64,000 nt of DNA from Comamonadaceae bacterium (GCA_947476285.1 CANJPU010000004.1:62001-126000); one strand, 5' to 3'; shown: positions 47,738-58,247, numbered from the stretch's first letter. A program made the numbers and translations. Notes: generated by a model from the sequence alone, not told the origin.

Positions 47738-49606
47738 GTGCAAAGTTCGAAATCCTCACTCGCGGCGCTTACTCTTGGCGCCATCGGCGTCGTATACGGC
47801 GACATCGGCACCAGCGTTCTGTACGCGGTCAAAGAAGTCTTTGGCTCGGGCCACGTGCCTTTCACCATTGCCAACGTCTACGGCATTCTGTCGATCTTCT
47901 TCTGGACCCTCACGGTCATCGTCTCGATCAAGTATGTGGTGTTGGTGCTCCGCGCCGACAACAACGGCGAGGGCGGGCTCGTCGCCATGCTGGCCCTGGC
48001 CTCCCAGGCGGTCAAGGACAAGCCCCGGCTTAGGCAGGTATTGCTGGCGGTGGGCATATTCGGCACCGCGCTCTTCTATGGCGACGGTGTCATCACGCCA
48101 GCTATTTCAGTGCTCTCTGCCGTGGAAGGCCTGGAGGTGGTCTCCCCCGCCTTCAAGGAGTGGGTGATTCCGCTCACACTGATCGTGTTGTTCGGTTTGT
48201 TTTTTGTGCAAAAGCGCGGCACCAGCGGCATCGGCAAGTTCTTCGGCCCAATCACGCTGACCTGGTTTATCGTGATTGCGGTGCTGGGTGTCAGCCACAT
48301 CATGGCGCACCCGGAAATTCTGCAGGCGATCAATCCGCTGCACGCACTGCGCTTCATGTACCACCAGCCGGGCACCACCTTCGTGGTGCTGGGCGCGGTG
48401 GTGCTGTGTGTCACAGGCGCCGAAGCGCTCTACGCCGATCTGGGGCACTTCGGCAAGCGGCCGATTCGGCTGGCCTGGTTCACAGTGGCCATGCCCGCGC
48501 TCACCCTGAACTACTTTGGTCAGGGCGCGCTGCTGCTCGCGCGACCCGAGGCAGTGAAGAACCCCTTCTACATGATGGCGCCCGACTGGGCGCTGCTGCC
48601 GCTGGTGCTGCTGGCCACCATGGCCACGGTGATTGCATCGCAAGCCCTGATCACCGGCGCATTCAGTGTCACCAAGCAGGTGATCCAACTGGGCTACCTG
48701 CCGCGGCTGAACATCCAGCACACCAGCGTGCGCGACACCGGGCAAATCTACATCCCGCTGGTCAACTGGGGCCTGTTCGTCGCCATCGTGCTGGCCGTGG
48801 TCACCTTCCGTTCGTCCAGCAGTCTGGCGGGTGCCTACGGCATCGCGGTCACGCTGGACATGCTGATCACGACCATCCTCACCTTCTTCGTCATTCGCTA
48901 TAGCTGGAACTACCCGCTGGCGCTGTGCGTGGCCGCCACCGGCTGGTTCTTCCTGGTCGATCTGACCTTCTTCGCATCCAACACGCTCAAGCTGCTCGAC
49001 GGCGGCTGGTTCCCGCTGATGATAGGTGGCGGCATATTCACCCTGATGATGACCTGGAAGCACGGCAGAGAGCTTCTGAACCAGAAGCTGCGGGCCGACT
49101 CGATTGACTTGAAGAGTTTCCTCGAAGCCGTGTTCGTGAGCCCGCCCACACGCGTGGACGGCACGGCGGTGTTCCTGACGGCCGAGCCCGGCACCGTGCC
49201 CAATGCCATGCTGCACAACCTCAAGCACAACAAGGTCTTGCACGAGAACAATCTGTTCGTCACCGTGCGCAACCACGAGGTGCCCTGGATCGGTCTGCAC
49301 AAGCGGGTGGACATCGAGTCGCTGGGGCACAGTTGCTGGCAGGTCATCCTGCACTACGGCTTCAAGAATGATCCGGACGTGCCCAGGGCGCTGGAAGAGA
49401 TTCGTGGCCGTGGCTGTGAGCTCGATGCCATGAAGACCAGCTACTTCCTCTCGCGTGACACAGTCATTCCCTCCATTGGCGGCGGCATGGCGCCGTGGCG
49501 CGAAAAACTCTTTGCGCAAATGCACCACAACGCCAGCGGGGCGGCGGACTTCCTGCGCCTGCCCAACAACTCGGTGGTTGAGTTGGGCTCGAAGATCGAA
49601 ATCTGA
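47738..49606 (+). CDS. kup: Low-affinity potassium transporter Kup
   Basis: A 622-residue potassium/proton symporter, equal in length to E. coli Kup. It begins [20 protein letters not shown], with [14 protein letters not shown] and about twelve helices to residue 445. A hydrophilic C-terminal domain follows, with [20 protein letters not shown]. The GTG at 47738 is chosen for the GGGG six bases upstream and for homologue-like length; the frame is open back into gshA but those residues are not Kup-like. It lies between gshA and gshB; K+ and glutathione are linked in other bacteria through Kef channels. Confidence 0.94.
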   Translation: MQSSKSSLAALTLGAIGVVYGDIGTSVLYAVKEVFGSGHVPFTIANVYGILSIFFWTLTVIVSIKYVVLVLRADNNGEGGLVAMLALASQAVKDKPRLRQVLLAVGIFGTALFYGDGVITPAISVLSAVEGLEVVSPAFKEWVIPLTLIVLFGLFFVQKRGTSGIGKFFGPITLTWFIVIAVLGVSHIMAHPEILQAINPLHALRFMYHQPGTTFVVLGAVVLCVTGAEALYADLGHFGKRPIRLAWFTVAMPALTLNYFGQGALLLARPEAVKNPFYMMAPDWALLPLVLLATMATVIASQALITGAFSVTKQVIQLGYLPRLNIQHTSVRDTGQIYIPLVNWGLFVAIVLAVVTFRSSSSLAGAYGIAVTLDMLITTILTFFVIRYSWNYPLALCVAATGWFFLVDLTFFASNTLKLLDGGWFPLMIGGGIFTLMMTWKHGRELLNQKLRADSIDLKSFLEAVFVSPPTRVDGTAVFLTAEPGTVPNAMLHNLKHNKVLHENNLFVTVRNHEVPWIGLHKRVDIESLGHSCWQVILHYGFKNDPDVPRALEEIRGRGCELDAMKTSYFLSRDTVIPSIGGGMAPWREKLFAQMHHNASGAADFLRLPNNSVVELGSKIEI

Positions 49607-49615
49607 GGACACCCC

Positions 49616-50557
49616 ATGAACATCCTCTTTGTCGCCGACCCGCTGGAAGAATTCAAACCCTATAAAGACACCACCTTCTCCATGATGCGCGAGGCGCAGC
49701 GCCGCGGCCATCGGATTGCCGCGTGCGAGCCGCGGCATATCTCATGGCGAAGCGGCGACAAGGTGCGCTCCCACGTGCGCGAGATCACCCTCACTGGCAC
49801 GCTGGACGATTGGTTCATGCAAAGCCATGAAAGCGTGCGTGCCTTGCTGGAGTTCGACGCGGTGATCATGCGCAAGGACCCGCCTTTTGACAGCGAATAC
49901 TTTTACGCCACCCACCTGCTGGAGCAGGCCGAACGCGAGGGTGCGCGGGTGTTCAACAAGCCCGCATGCCTGCGCGATCATCCTGAAAAGCTGGCCATCA
50001 TGGAGTTCGCCCAGTTCGTCAGCCCGACCCTGGTCACGCGCGACGCCCAAGAGGTCACCCGTTTTCATGCGCAGCACCAGGAGATCATCCTCAAGCCCTT
50101 GGATGGCATGGGTGGCATGGGCATCTTCCGGGTGGGCGCCGATGGCTTGAACCTGGGCTCCATCATTGAAACATTGAACCACCATGGCGCCACCACCATC
50201 ATGGTCCAGCGCTTCGTGCCCGAAATCGCACAGGGCGACAAGCGGGTGCTGGTCATCGGCGGCAAGCCGGTGCCTTTCAGTCTGGCGCGCATTCCGCAAG
50301 GCAGCGAAATCAGAGGTAACCTGGCAGCCGGCGGCAAGGGCGTGGCACAAGCCCTCAGCGCACGTGACTTGGAGATTGCAAACGCCCTTGGCCCTGTGCT
50401 GGCCGGGCGTGGGCTGCTACTGGTGGGGCTGGATGTGATCGGTGATTACCTCACCGAGATCAACGTCACCAGCCCGACATGCTTTCAGGAAATCACGCAG
50501 CAGACCGGCTTCGACGTGCCGGCGATGTTCCTGGACGCGCTGGAGGCGGCGCTTTAG
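49616..50557 (+). CDS. gshB: Glutathione synthetase
   Basis: A 313-residue ATP-grasp enzyme joining gamma-glutamylcysteine and glycine. It starts MNILFVADPLEEFKPYKDTT. Further blocks are MRKDPPFDSEYFYATHLLE, FNKPACLRDHPEKLAI, ILKPLDGMGGMGIFRV, MVQRFVPEIAQGDKRVLVIG and DVIGDYLTEINVTSPTCFQE. It starts nine bases after kup. Its last 65 bases overlap the 3' end of the convergent TetR gene. Confidence 0.97.
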   Translation: MNILFVADPLEEFKPYKDTTFSMMREAQRRGHRIAACEPRHISWRSGDKVRSHVREITLTGTLDDWFMQSHESVRALLEFDAVIMRKDPPFDSEYFYATHLLEQAEREGARVFNKPACLRDHPEKLAIMEFAQFVSPTLVTRDAQEVTRFHAQHQEIILKPLDGMGGMGIFRVGADGLNLGSIIETLNHHGATTIMVQRFVPEIAQGDKRVLVIGGKPVPFSLARIPQGSEIRGNLAAGGKGVAQALSARDLEIANALGPVLAGRGLLLVGLDVIGDYLTEINVTSPTCFQEITQQTGFDVPAMFLDALEAAL

Positions 50558-51275
50558 CGGTGTCTGCTGCTTGGGCCTTGTCCCTTCGGGGCTTGGCTTG
50601 CACCAGGGCCAGCACCAGCCGCTCGATCTGCTTGGCGGTTTGCTCGGGCGAGAGCCGCCCGCCAGGTCGGTACCAGACATAAGACCAACTGATGATGCCG
50701 CCAATGGCCAGAGCGGCGATGTGCGGATCTTCGACGATGAATTCGCCCGTGGCGATGCCCTCTTTGACCAGGCCGGTGAATTTTCGGTCGAACTCGCGCC
50801 GCATGGCGTTGATGGCGGCGCTGCTCTGTGGCGACAGGTGCTTTTCTTCGCGGGTGTAGATCGCGATGTAGGGCTGGTTCTCCACCACCGCGAGCATGAA
50901 GTCATGCGCCATCGCGCCCAGTTTCTCGGTGGCAGTGCCCTTGGAGGCAACCACCCGGTCCAATACGTCGAGTGAGGAGCGGATGCCGCGCGAGCAGATC
51001 TCCGTGAGCAGATCGTCCTTGGACTTGAACTGCGAATAGATGAAAGGCTTGGTGACATTCATCCGGCTGGCAACGGCTTCCAGGGTGGTGTTGCCCAGGC
51101 CGTTCTGATGGAACAACTCCACTGCAGTGGAGATAATCCGCTCGCGCTTCAAGCGCGAGACGGCATCCCGGATGTCTTCGACTTCGGCAGGAGCCGTCGA
51201 AGACTTGATGGCTGAGGATCTTGCGGCGCCCGATGGCCGGGGGCGGGCCGTGGGGCTGCCTGGTATCTTTTTCAT
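50493..51275 (-). CDS. TetR/AcrR family transcriptional regulator
   Basis: A 260-residue regulator. A disordered Pro/Arg/Ser-rich N-terminus of about 40 residues is followed by the HTH (RERIISTAVELFHQNGLGNT, VASRMNVTKPFIYSQFKSKD). A helical ligand domain is next, then a basic Pro-rich tail that overlaps gshB. The effector is unknown. It and the amidotransferase gene are on the minus strand, and the catabolic operon at 52240 is divergent from that pair, so it may regulate that operon. A TATACT-like -10 (51290-51285) would put the start very near its ATG. Confidence 0.88.
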   Translation of the reverse strand: MKKIPGSPTARPRPSGAARSSAIKSSTAPAEVEDIRDAVSRLKRERIISTAVELFHQNGLGNTTLEAVASRMNVTKPFIYSQFKSKDDLLTEICSRGIRSSLDVLDRVVASKGTATEKLGAMAHDFMLAVVENQPYIAIYTREEKHLSPQSSAAINAMRREFDRKFTGLVKEGIATGEFIVEDPHIAALAIGGIISWSYVWYRPGGRLSPEQTAKQIERLVLALVQAKPRRDKAQAADTAKAPPPARPGTSPARRSRSAA

Positions 51276-51344
51276 TCTCGCCAGTATAGCCAGCCTGGGG
51301 CGTTTCTCCCAGCGCGTCTGCCCCGATACACCCGTCCGGTCCGG

Positions 51345-52109
51345 TCAACCCACGCTCGCACCATCGACGAAAAGCCTGAGCTGGCCGGGCGCGAACGCGG
51401 TCCATTCCTCATTGGTGGTCAGAGGAGCCGTTACCACCACGGCGACCTTGTCGCTCGCACTGGTGTTTTGGGCGAAGTCGATGTTCAGGTCCTCATCTGC
51501 CAGTTGCGCATGGGCGAAAGGGTGCTTGCGCTCGACGAAGTACAACTGGGTCGAGCAATGGGCCCACAGGGCCTGGCCATTGGACAGCAGGAAATTGAAA
51601 GTGCCGTGTCGCGCGATGCGCGGCGTGAGCTCGCGCAGCGTCAGAGTCAGCTCCTGCGCGGTGGGCACGCTCGCATGCGACTTGGCCAGCTCCTGCATCA
51701 GCCAGCAAAAGGCCTGTTCGCTGTCAGTCGCGCCTACCGGGCGAAAGCCTGCGTGCAGGTTCGGGTGGAAGTTCTCGAGATTGCCGTTGTGCGCGAACAC
51801 CCAATAGCGGCCCCACAATTCACGCACGAAAGGGTGGCAGTTCTCAAGTGCCACCGCGCCCTGCGTGGCCTTGCGGATGTGAGCAATGACGTTGCGGCTC
51901 TTGATCGGATCGCGGCGGATCAGCTCTGCCACCGGTGAATCGCAGGCGCTTTGATGGTCCACGAAATGGCGCAGGCCCGCCCCCTCGAAAAATGCGATGC
52001 CCCAGCCGTCGGCATGGTGATCGGTGCGCCCGCCGCGCTGCGCAAACCCAGAAAAGCTGAAGGTCACGTCCGTGGGCGTGTTGCAGTTCATTCCGAGGAG
52101 TTGGCACAT
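51345..52109 (-). CDS. Class II glutamine amidotransferase (YafJ-like)
   Basis: A 254-residue Ntn-hydrolase. After removal of Met, Cys2 is the nucleophile (MCQLLGMNCNTPTD). It has DHHADGWGIAFFEG, NVIAHIRKATQGAV, FAHNGNLENF and GATDSEQAFCWLM, the glutamine-binding pattern of YafJ-type stand-alone domains. Its acceptor reaction is unknown; gamma-glutamyl amide hydrolysis is the family idea. It precedes the TetR gene by 69 bases on the same strand and is divergent from the acyl-CoA synthetase (130 bases between, presumably with both promoters). Confidence 0.92.
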   Translation of the reverse strand: MCQLLGMNCNTPTDVTFSFSGFAQRGGRTDHHADGWGIAFFEGAGLRHFVDHQSACDSPVAELIRRDPIKSRNVIAHIRKATQGAVALENCHPFVRELWGRYWVFAHNGNLENFHPNLHAGFRPVGATDSEQAFCWLMQELAKSHASVPTAQELTLTLRELTPRIARHGTFNFLLSNGQALWAHCSTQLYFVERKHPFAHAQLADEDLNIDFAQNTSASDKVAVVVTAPLTTNEEWTAFAPGQLRLFVDGASVG

Positions 52110-52239
52110 GGCGGTATTTTGTACCGATCCCGGTTGAACCTAGAAACGGCCCCGAAGTCACCGAGGTATTCTCCTGGGGGGTGCGCGGCCATCAGCGGCG
52201 TGAGCACTTGTCGTCTTTTGATCTTACGCAGAGGGGCAC

Positions 52240-53790
52240 ATGAGAATCATCGACTTCTTTGACCGTGGCGCGCGCGCCTATCCTGAGCGCACTTGCCTGA
52301 AAGACGAGCATGTGTCCTGGCGCTTCGATGAAGTGCGGCGCCTGAGCTTCCAGGCCGCGCGAGCCTTGCAGCGCGCCGGCGTGCGGCCGGGCGATCGGGT
52401 GGCGGTCTACAGCCCCAATGGTGCCGCCGCATTCGCCGCGGTGCTCGCGCTGTTTCGCGCCGGCTGTGTCTGGCTGCCGGTGAATGTGCGTAATCCCCTG
52501 CCCGAGGGCATCGACTACCTGCTTGAGAACGACTGCGCCTTCCTGTTCTTTGCCTCGCGCTACGAGCAAGAGGCCCGCGCCATCGGGCAAGCCGTGCCCA
52601 GCCTCAAGGCCATGCTCTGCCTGGACCGCCCCTTCGAGGGCCAGCCGGACTTCATGCAATGGTGCGCGCGCGAAGATGACAGCCCCCTTGAGACCCAGGC
52701 CGATACAGCCGACGTGGCCATCATCAAGAGCACTGGGGGCACCACCGGCAAGCCCAAGAGCGTGATGGTCAGTCACCGCAACATGGCCACCATGCTGGCC
52801 AACTTCCTGGCCCTGATGCCACACGAGGTGCCGCCGGTGAACCTGGTGGCCGTGCCCATGACGCACGGTGCCGGTAATATCGCGCTGGCCTTGCTGAACC
52901 TGGGGGCCACTCTGGTCTTCATGGAAAAGGCCGACACCGGCCGCATCCTGGAGCTGATCGAATCCGAGCGAGTGAGCACGCTCTTCCTGCCGCCCACGGT
53001 CATCTATTCGTTGCTGGCCCACCCCGAGGTGCGCAAGCATGACTATGCCAGTCTGCGCTACCTCATCTACTCGGCCGCGCCCATGTCGGTGGACAAGCTG
53101 GGCGAGGCGCTGGAGGTCTTCGGGCCGGTGATGGCCCAGGCCTACGGGCAGACCGAAGCGCCATTGCTTTGCACCTTCATGGGCCCGTCCGAGCACCTCT
53201 TGACCGATCCGCAGCAGTTGCGCCGCAGGCTCAGCAGTTGCGGCCGCGCGACGCCCTTTGCGCGGGTGGAGATCATGGACGATGAGGGCCGGCTGCTCGG
53301 CCCCAACGAAGTCGGCGAGATCGTGGTGCGCGGCGACCTGGTCATGCTGGGCTACCGCGACAACCCTGCCGAGAACGAGCAGGCCTCGCGCTTTGGCTGG
53401 CACCACACCGGCGACGTCGGAATGCGCGATGAGTCGGGTTACTTCTATATCGTGGATCGCAAGAAGGACATGATCATCAGCGGGGGCTTCAATATATTCC
53501 CCAGCGAAATCGAGCAGGTGCTCTGGAGCCATCCGGCGGTGCAGGACTGCGCGGTGATCGGCGTGCCCGATCCGAAGTGGGGCGAAGCGGTGGTCGCGAT
53601 TGTGGAATTCAAGCCGGGGCAGTCTTGCGACGAGGAAGTCCTGATGGCGTATTGCCGTGACAAGCTGGGTGGCATGAAGACGCCCAAGCGGGTGGAGATA
53701 TGGCCCCAGTTGCCGCGCAGCCCGGTGGGCAAGGTGCTCAAGCGCGACATTCGCGAGCGCTTCTGGCAGGGCCAGACCCGGCGAGTTTGA
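52240..53790 (+). CDS. Acyl-CoA synthetase, AMP-forming
   Basis: A 516-residue adenylate-forming enzyme. P-loop IIKSTGGTTGKPKSVMVSH, A5 motif AQAYGQTEAP, hinge SRFGWHHTGDVGMRDESGYF with IVDRKKDMIISGGFNIFP, and the catalytic lysine in RSPVGKVLKRDIRE. The acid activated is not readable from sequence; medium-chain, aromatic or terpenoid acids are possible. It begins a tight operon with an MmgE/PrpD protein, a Bug receptor and a CoA-transferase (gaps of 39, 40 and 27 bases). Confidence 0.92.
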   Translation: MRIIDFFDRGARAYPERTCLKDEHVSWRFDEVRRLSFQAARALQRAGVRPGDRVAVYSPNGAAAFAAVLALFRAGCVWLPVNVRNPLPEGIDYLLENDCAFLFFASRYEQEARAIGQAVPSLKAMLCLDRPFEGQPDFMQWCAREDDSPLETQADTADVAIIKSTGGTTGKPKSVMVSHRNMATMLANFLALMPHEVPPVNLVAVPMTHGAGNIALALLNLGATLVFMEKADTGRILELIESERVSTLFLPPTVIYSLLAHPEVRKHDYASLRYLIYSAAPMSVDKLGEALEVFGPVMAQAYGQTEAPLLCTFMGPSEHLLTDPQQLRRRLSSCGRATPFARVEIMDDEGRLLGPNEVGEIVVRGDLVMLGYRDNPAENEQASRFGWHHTGDVGMRDESGYFYIVDRKKDMIISGGFNIFPSEIEQVLWSHPAVQDCAVIGVPDPKWGEAVVAIVEFKPGQSCDEEVLMAYCRDKLGGMKTPKRVEIWPQLPRSPVGKVLKRDIRERFWQGQTRRV

Positions 53791-53829
53791 GTTGAGAGCG
53801 ATTGAGAAACCGATCTGGAGTGAGACACG

Positions 53830-55239
53830 ATGACACTGACCATGACACAGCCTGCGCAAGCCGACGAGCCCGTCACCGCTGCGGCGGCGCGCTTTGTTGC
53901 GGGGCTGGATGCGTCCAGCATGCCCTCGCAAGTACTGGAGAAGGCGCGCAACTGCATCTTCTATGGCCTGGGCATCGGCCTGCTGTGTCTGGGCCAGGAG
54001 ACCGCGCGCGTGGCGCAGCAGTCGGTGCTGGACATCGATGGCACAGCGACAGCGCGCGGCGCCACTTCCCTGGTGGGCGGCCTGCGCGTGTCCGTGTCAT
54101 CGGCGGTTTTTGCCAACGCAGTGCTGCTGCACAGCCGCTGCCAGGAGGACACCTCGGGCACTGCCCATTTGGGCGTGGTCGTGTTGTCGGTGGCGCTGGC
54201 CTTGCAGGAGGCGGGCTTGCTGCGCGATGAAGACTTCTTGCCCGGCATTGTTGCCGGCTATGAAGTGGCCGGCGCCCTGGAGGCCGCCTTTGGGCGCGAC
54301 ACCATGAAGTCCAGTGTGCGCGCCTCGCCGCTCTACGGCACTGTGGCTGCGGCGGCCGCCGCCGCGCGCATGCTGCGCCTGCCGCCCGAGCGGATCGATG
54401 CGGCGCTGGCCAATGCGGCGGGTATGACTGGCGGCACCTTGCAGTCCATCCCCGAAGGCTCCGACGAGTGGCGCTACCAGGTCGGATGTGCCGCCCGCGC
54501 AGGCCTGGTCGCGGCGATGCTGGCGCGCGCCGGCTCGGTCTCGGCGCGGCGTGCCATCGAAGGCAATCAAGGCTTTGTTCAAGCCTTCGCGCGGCGCGCG
54601 ATGCAGCCGGGCGAATTGAAATTCGGTGAGCGCTGGCGCTTGTTGGATGTCACCTTCAAGCCCTACCCGGTCTGTGCCCACAACCAGACGGTGGCGCTGC
54701 TGGGCGCGCAGGTGCACGCCCGATATGCGCCCGAGCAGATCCAGTCATTGCGCCTTCGCATCAGCTCTTACCTGGTGCCCGGACTGCTGGCACGCGGCCC
54801 CTATTCGCGCGTTGCCGACACCTTGATGAGCACCGCGTTTTGCTGCGCCTGCGCCTGTGTGTATGGCACGGTGTCCATGGCGGGCTTGTCCAGTTTCGAT
54901 GATCCGCGCATCTTGGCCATGATCGATCGCATCACTGTGGAGCCCGATGAATCCGTTGCCTATCCGGCGGCGCTGGCGCATATTGTTCTGGCAGACCAGA
55001 GCATCGCGCAGCTGCAGGAGCGCCGCAGCTTTGCCGACTTCAGCCTGAACCGCGATGAAGTGCGCGCTCAGCTCATGCGCCTGAGCGCAGAAGAGTCGGT
55101 GCCGGGCCAATGCGTGGAGTTGATTGAATCCTATGCCTTTGCGGCAGGGGGAAAGTCATCGCCTGAGGCCGTCGTGCAAGCTTACGCACTTGCCCGCGCG
55201 GGCGAGTCGGCCTGGAAAAATCGCACCCTCGCAGCCTGA
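53830..55239 (+). CDS. MmgE/PrpD family protein
   Basis: A 469-residue protein of the 2-methylcitrate dehydratase (PrpD)/iminodisuccinate epimerase family. The family segments include AVFANAVLLHSRCQEDTSG, GIVAGYEVAGALEAAFG, the Gly-rich AAGMTGGTLQSIPEGSDEWR and LLDVTFKPYPVCAHNQTVAL. No prpB/prpC genes are near, so this is not a propionate operon. In Comamonadaceae such proteins are frequent beside Bug receptors. It follows the acyl-CoA synthetase after 39 bases and probably dehydrates or isomerises a polycarboxylate or hydroxyacid in the same route. Confidence 0.9.
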   Translation: MTLTMTQPAQADEPVTAAAARFVAGLDASSMPSQVLEKARNCIFYGLGIGLLCLGQETARVAQQSVLDIDGTATARGATSLVGGLRVSVSSAVFANAVLLHSRCQEDTSGTAHLGVVVLSVALALQEAGLLRDEDFLPGIVAGYEVAGALEAAFGRDTMKSSVRASPLYGTVAAAAAAARMLRLPPERIDAALANAAGMTGGTLQSIPEGSDEWRYQVGCAARAGLVAAMLARAGSVSARRAIEGNQGFVQAFARRAMQPGELKFGERWRLLDVTFKPYPVCAHNQTVALLGAQVHARYAPEQIQSLRLRISSYLVPGLLARGPYSRVADTLMSTAFCCACACVYGTVSMAGLSSFDDPRILAMIDRITVEPDESVAYPAALAHIVLADQSIAQLQERRSFADFSLNRDEVRAQLMRLSAEESVPGQCVELIESYAFAAGGKSSPEAVVQAYALARAGESAWKNRTLAA

Positions 55240-55279
55240 GATTCAACTGAGAAACACCCCCTTGTTCAAAGGAGACAAC

Positions 55280-56272
55280 ATGAAACGCATCTTCGCTTCT
55301 TTCCCTGCAGGGCTGGCACGCGCGGCGCTGGCCTTGGCGGCTGTCGCGATGGCCAGCGGGGCCCTGGCCCAGGCCTATCCGAGCCGCTCGGTCAAACTGG
55401 TTGTGCCCTATGCGGCGGGCGGCGCGGTGGACATGATGGGGCGCTTGTTCGCCAAGGAGCTCAACACGCTCAATGGTCAACCCTATGTGGTCGAGAACAA
55501 GGGCGGTGCTGGCGGCACCATTGCAGCGGCCGAGGTCGCGCGCTCGGCACCCGATGGCTACACCATCCTGATCGGCGCAACCGGCCCCAACGTGATCGGC
55601 CCGGCCGTCTATGGCGCGAACGCTGGCTTTGATCCGCTCAAGGACCTGATACCGATTTCGTTGATTGCCACCACACCCTATGTGCTGGTGACCCACCCTG
55701 GGCTGCCCGTCAAGACCGTGCCCGAACTGATCGCGCTGGCCAAGGCCAGGGCCGGCAAGATGAACTACGCATCTTCGGGTTCGGGTGGACCGGACCATCT
55801 GGCCGGTGAGCTGTTCAAGCAACTGACCGGCGCGAGCATCGTGCACGTTCCCTACAAGGGCTCTGGCCCGGCGCTCAATGATCTGGTCGCCGGGCAGGTG
55901 GACTTCACCTTCGTGAGCCCGTTGCCGGCCATGCCTTTGGTGGAAGGCGGCAAGCTGCGGCTGCTGGCCGTCACCAGCAAGCAGCGCACAGCGGCGATGT
56001 CCTCGGTGCCATCGGTGTCCGAGTCGGTGCCCGGTTTTGAGGTGGCGCCGTGGTACGGCTTTTTCGTGCCCGCCGGCACGCCGCCAGCGATTGTTGCCAG
56101 GATATCGGCCGACGTGCGCAAGCTCATCGCACTCGATGAGGTGCAGCAGCAGTTGCGCAAGCGCGGCATCGACCCATCCACCAACACCCCGCAGGAGTTC
56201 GCCGCATTTGTCAGCGCCGATCTGGCCAAGTGGACTAAGATCGTCAAGGATGCTGGAGTCAAGCCCGAGTGA
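55280..56272 (+). CDS. Bug-family tripartite tricarboxylate transporter substrate-binding protein
   Basis: A 330-residue periplasmic receptor. The signal peptide runs to about ASGALAQ (residue 31), then AYPSRSVKLVVPYAAGGAVD with the GG..D ligand loop, YTILIGATGPN and IVHVPYKGSGPALNDLVAG. It should capture the substrate of this operon outside the inner membrane. No membrane subunits are encoded here. The ATG at 55280 follows an AAAGGAGACA ribosome site. It differs clearly from the Bug protein at 6077, so the two probably bind different acids. Confidence 0.93.
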   Translation: MKRIFASFPAGLARAALALAAVAMASGALAQAYPSRSVKLVVPYAAGGAVDMMGRLFAKELNTLNGQPYVVENKGGAGGTIAAAEVARSAPDGYTILIGATGPNVIGPAVYGANAGFDPLKDLIPISLIATTPYVLVTHPGLPVKTVPELIALAKARAGKMNYASSGSGGPDHLAGELFKQLTGASIVHVPYKGSGPALNDLVAGQVDFTFVSPLPAMPLVEGGKLRLLAVTSKQRTAAMSSVPSVSESVPGFEVAPWYGFFVPAGTPPAIVARISADVRKLIALDEVQQQLRKRGIDPSTNTPQEFAAFVSADLAKWTKIVKDAGVKPE

Positions 56273-56299
56273 TGCGGGCATGCTGCGCAAGGAGAGGCA

Positions 56300-58243
56300 T
56301 TGCACACCCGATTGAACGAGCATGCGCTGCTGGGCAGCCGGCGCAACAAACTTGTCAGCGCCGCCGAGGCGGTGCGTCTGATTCATGATGGCGACACCAT
56401 CGCCACCGGCGGTTTTGTTGGCATCGGTTTTGCCGAAGAGATCGCAGTGGCTCTGGAGGCGCGTTTTCTTGCGACCCAGGCCGAGACCGGCACTGGCTCA
56501 CCCAACAGCCTGACGCTGGTGTACGCGGCGGGGCAGGGCGATGGCAAGCACAAAGGACTGAACCACCTGGGGCACGCCGGCATGGTGCGCCGCGTGGTGG
56601 GCGGCCACTGGGGCTTGGTGCCGGCGCTTCAAAAGCTGGCCGTCACCAACCAGATCGAAGCCTACAACTTGCCGCAAGGTGTGATCGTCCATCTGCTGCG
56701 CGACATCGCTGCGGGCAAGCCGGGCACACTCACCCATGTGGGCCTGGACACCTTCGTCGATCCGCGCCATGGCGGTGGCCGCCTCAACGCGCGCACCACC
56801 GAAGAGATGGTACGCGTGATGCAGATCGACGGGCGCGATTACTTGTTCTACAAGGCCTTTCCAATTTCAGTGGGCATCATTCGCGCGACCACGGCCGATG
56901 TCGATGGCAACCTCAGCATGGAGCGCGAGGCCTTGACGCTGGAGGCGCTGGCGATAGCCACTGCCGCACGCAATAGCGGCGGCATCGTCATCGCCCAGGT
57001 GGAGCGCGTGGCCGAGCGCGGCACGCTGCATCCGCGCCAGGTCAAGGTGCCCGGAATCCTTGTCGATGCGGTGGTGGTGGCCAGCGACCCCAAGTACCAC
57101 ATGCAGACCTTCGCCGAGCAATACAACCCGGCTTACTCCGGCGAGATCCGTTTGCCCGTGGACCAGCTCGCTGACATGCCGATGAGCGAGCGCAAAGTCA
57201 TCGCCCGGCGCGCCGCCTTGGAGCTCAAGGCCAACAGCGTGGTCAATCTGGGCATCGGCATGCCAGAGGGGGTGGCGGCGGTGGCCGCGCAAGAGCGGGT
57301 GATTGATCTGGTTACCCTCACTGCCGAGCCGGGCGTGATCGGTGGCGTTCCTGCAAGCGGCCTGAGCTTTGGTGCAGCGGTCAACAGCCAGTGCATCATC
57401 GACCAGCCCAGCCAATTCGATTTCTATGACGGTGGCGGCCTCGATCTGGCGGTGCTGGGGCTTGCCCAGGCCGACGCGCAAGGCAACCTCAACGTCAGCA
57501 AGTTCGGCCCCCGCCTGGCCGGCGCGGGCGGCTTCATCAACATCAGCCAAAACGCCAGGACCGTGGTTTTTGCCGGCACGTTCACCGCAGGCGACCTGGT
57601 GGTCAAAGTCGAAGACGGCAAGCTGCGCATAGTCAGCGAAGGCACACAGCGCAAGTTCGTCGCGCAGGTGGAGCACCGCACTTTCAGTGGCGCCGAAGCG
57701 CTGCGGCGCGGCCAGCGCGTGCTCTATGTGACCGAGCGTTGCGTGCTGCAGTTGGTTTCACCCGGCTGTCTGGAGTTGATCGAGATCGCGCCGGGCGTTG
57801 ACCTGGAACGCGATGTGCTCGCGCAGATGGATTTCAAGCCCCTCATCAGCCCCCAACTTCGGTTGATGGACCAAGCGATCTTCATGGCCGAGCCAATCGG
57901 CCTGCGCGAGCGCCTGCAGGCCCGGCCCCTGCACGAGCGCTTCGAGCTGGATCTGAACAGCCGCTTGCTATTCGTCAACTTCGAGGGCCTGGCCATTAGC
58001 AGCCGCGAGGACATCGAGCAAATCGAGCACGCCGTCACGCAGTTGCTTGAGCCGGTCGTGCGCAGTGAACCGCAGCGCATGGCGGTGGTGGTCAACTACG
58101 ACCACTTCAGCATCTTGCCCGGCTTGGTGGAGGAGTACTCCGTGATGGTTCAGCGCCTCACCCAGCGCTTCTACAGCCGTGTCACCCGCTACGGCACCGG
58201 CGGCTTTCTCAAGGCGAAGCTGGAGGGCCGCTTGTCGGGTTGA
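56300..58243 (+). CDS. Fused alpha/beta acyl-CoA:acetate/3-ketoacid CoA-transferase
   Basis: A 647-residue class I CoA-transferase with both subunit folds in one chain, as in propionate CoA-transferase and YdiF. The alpha half starts [20 protein letters not shown]. The beta half has [18 protein letters not shown] and the likely catalytic Glu343 in [15 protein letters not shown]. It is about 110 residues longer at the C-terminus than propionate CoA-transferase; this tail is of unknown role. Translation starts at a TTG (56300) with an AAGGAG site five bases upstream. As last gene of the operon it may exchange CoA between acetyl- or succinyl-CoA and the imported acid. Confidence 0.9.
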   Translation: MHTRLNEHALLGSRRNKLVSAAEAVRLIHDGDTIATGGFVGIGFAEEIAVALEARFLATQAETGTGSPNSLTLVYAAGQGDGKHKGLNHLGHAGMVRRVVGGHWGLVPALQKLAVTNQIEAYNLPQGVIVHLLRDIAAGKPGTLTHVGLDTFVDPRHGGGRLNARTTEEMVRVMQIDGRDYLFYKAFPISVGIIRATTADVDGNLSMEREALTLEALAIATAARNSGGIVIAQVERVAERGTLHPRQVKVPGILVDAVVVASDPKYHMQTFAEQYNPAYSGEIRLPVDQLADMPMSERKVIARRAALELKANSVVNLGIGMPEGVAAVAAQERVIDLVTLTAEPGVIGGVPASGLSFGAAVNSQCIIDQPSQFDFYDGGGLDLAVLGLAQADAQGNLNVSKFGPRLAGAGGFINISQNARTVVFAGTFTAGDLVVKVEDGKLRIVSEGTQRKFVAQVEHRTFSGAEALRRGQRVLYVTERCVLQLVSPGCLELIEIAPGVDLERDVLAQMDFKPLISPQLRLMDQAIFMAEPIGLRERLQARPLHERFELDLNSRLLFVNFEGLAISSREDIEQIEHAVTQLLEPVVRSEPQRMAVVVNYDHFSILPGLVEEYSVMVQRLTQRFYSRVTRYGTGGFLKAKLEGRLSG

Positions 58244-58247
58244 TGCC

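Noticed and set aside
48107..49738. 543-codon open frame antisense to kup
   Set aside because: No recognisable domain and opposite a clear Kup transporter.
52192..53931. 579-codon open frame antisense to the acyl-CoA synthetase
   Set aside because: Opposite a gene with intact adenylate-forming motifs; composition is typical of GC-driven antisense frames.
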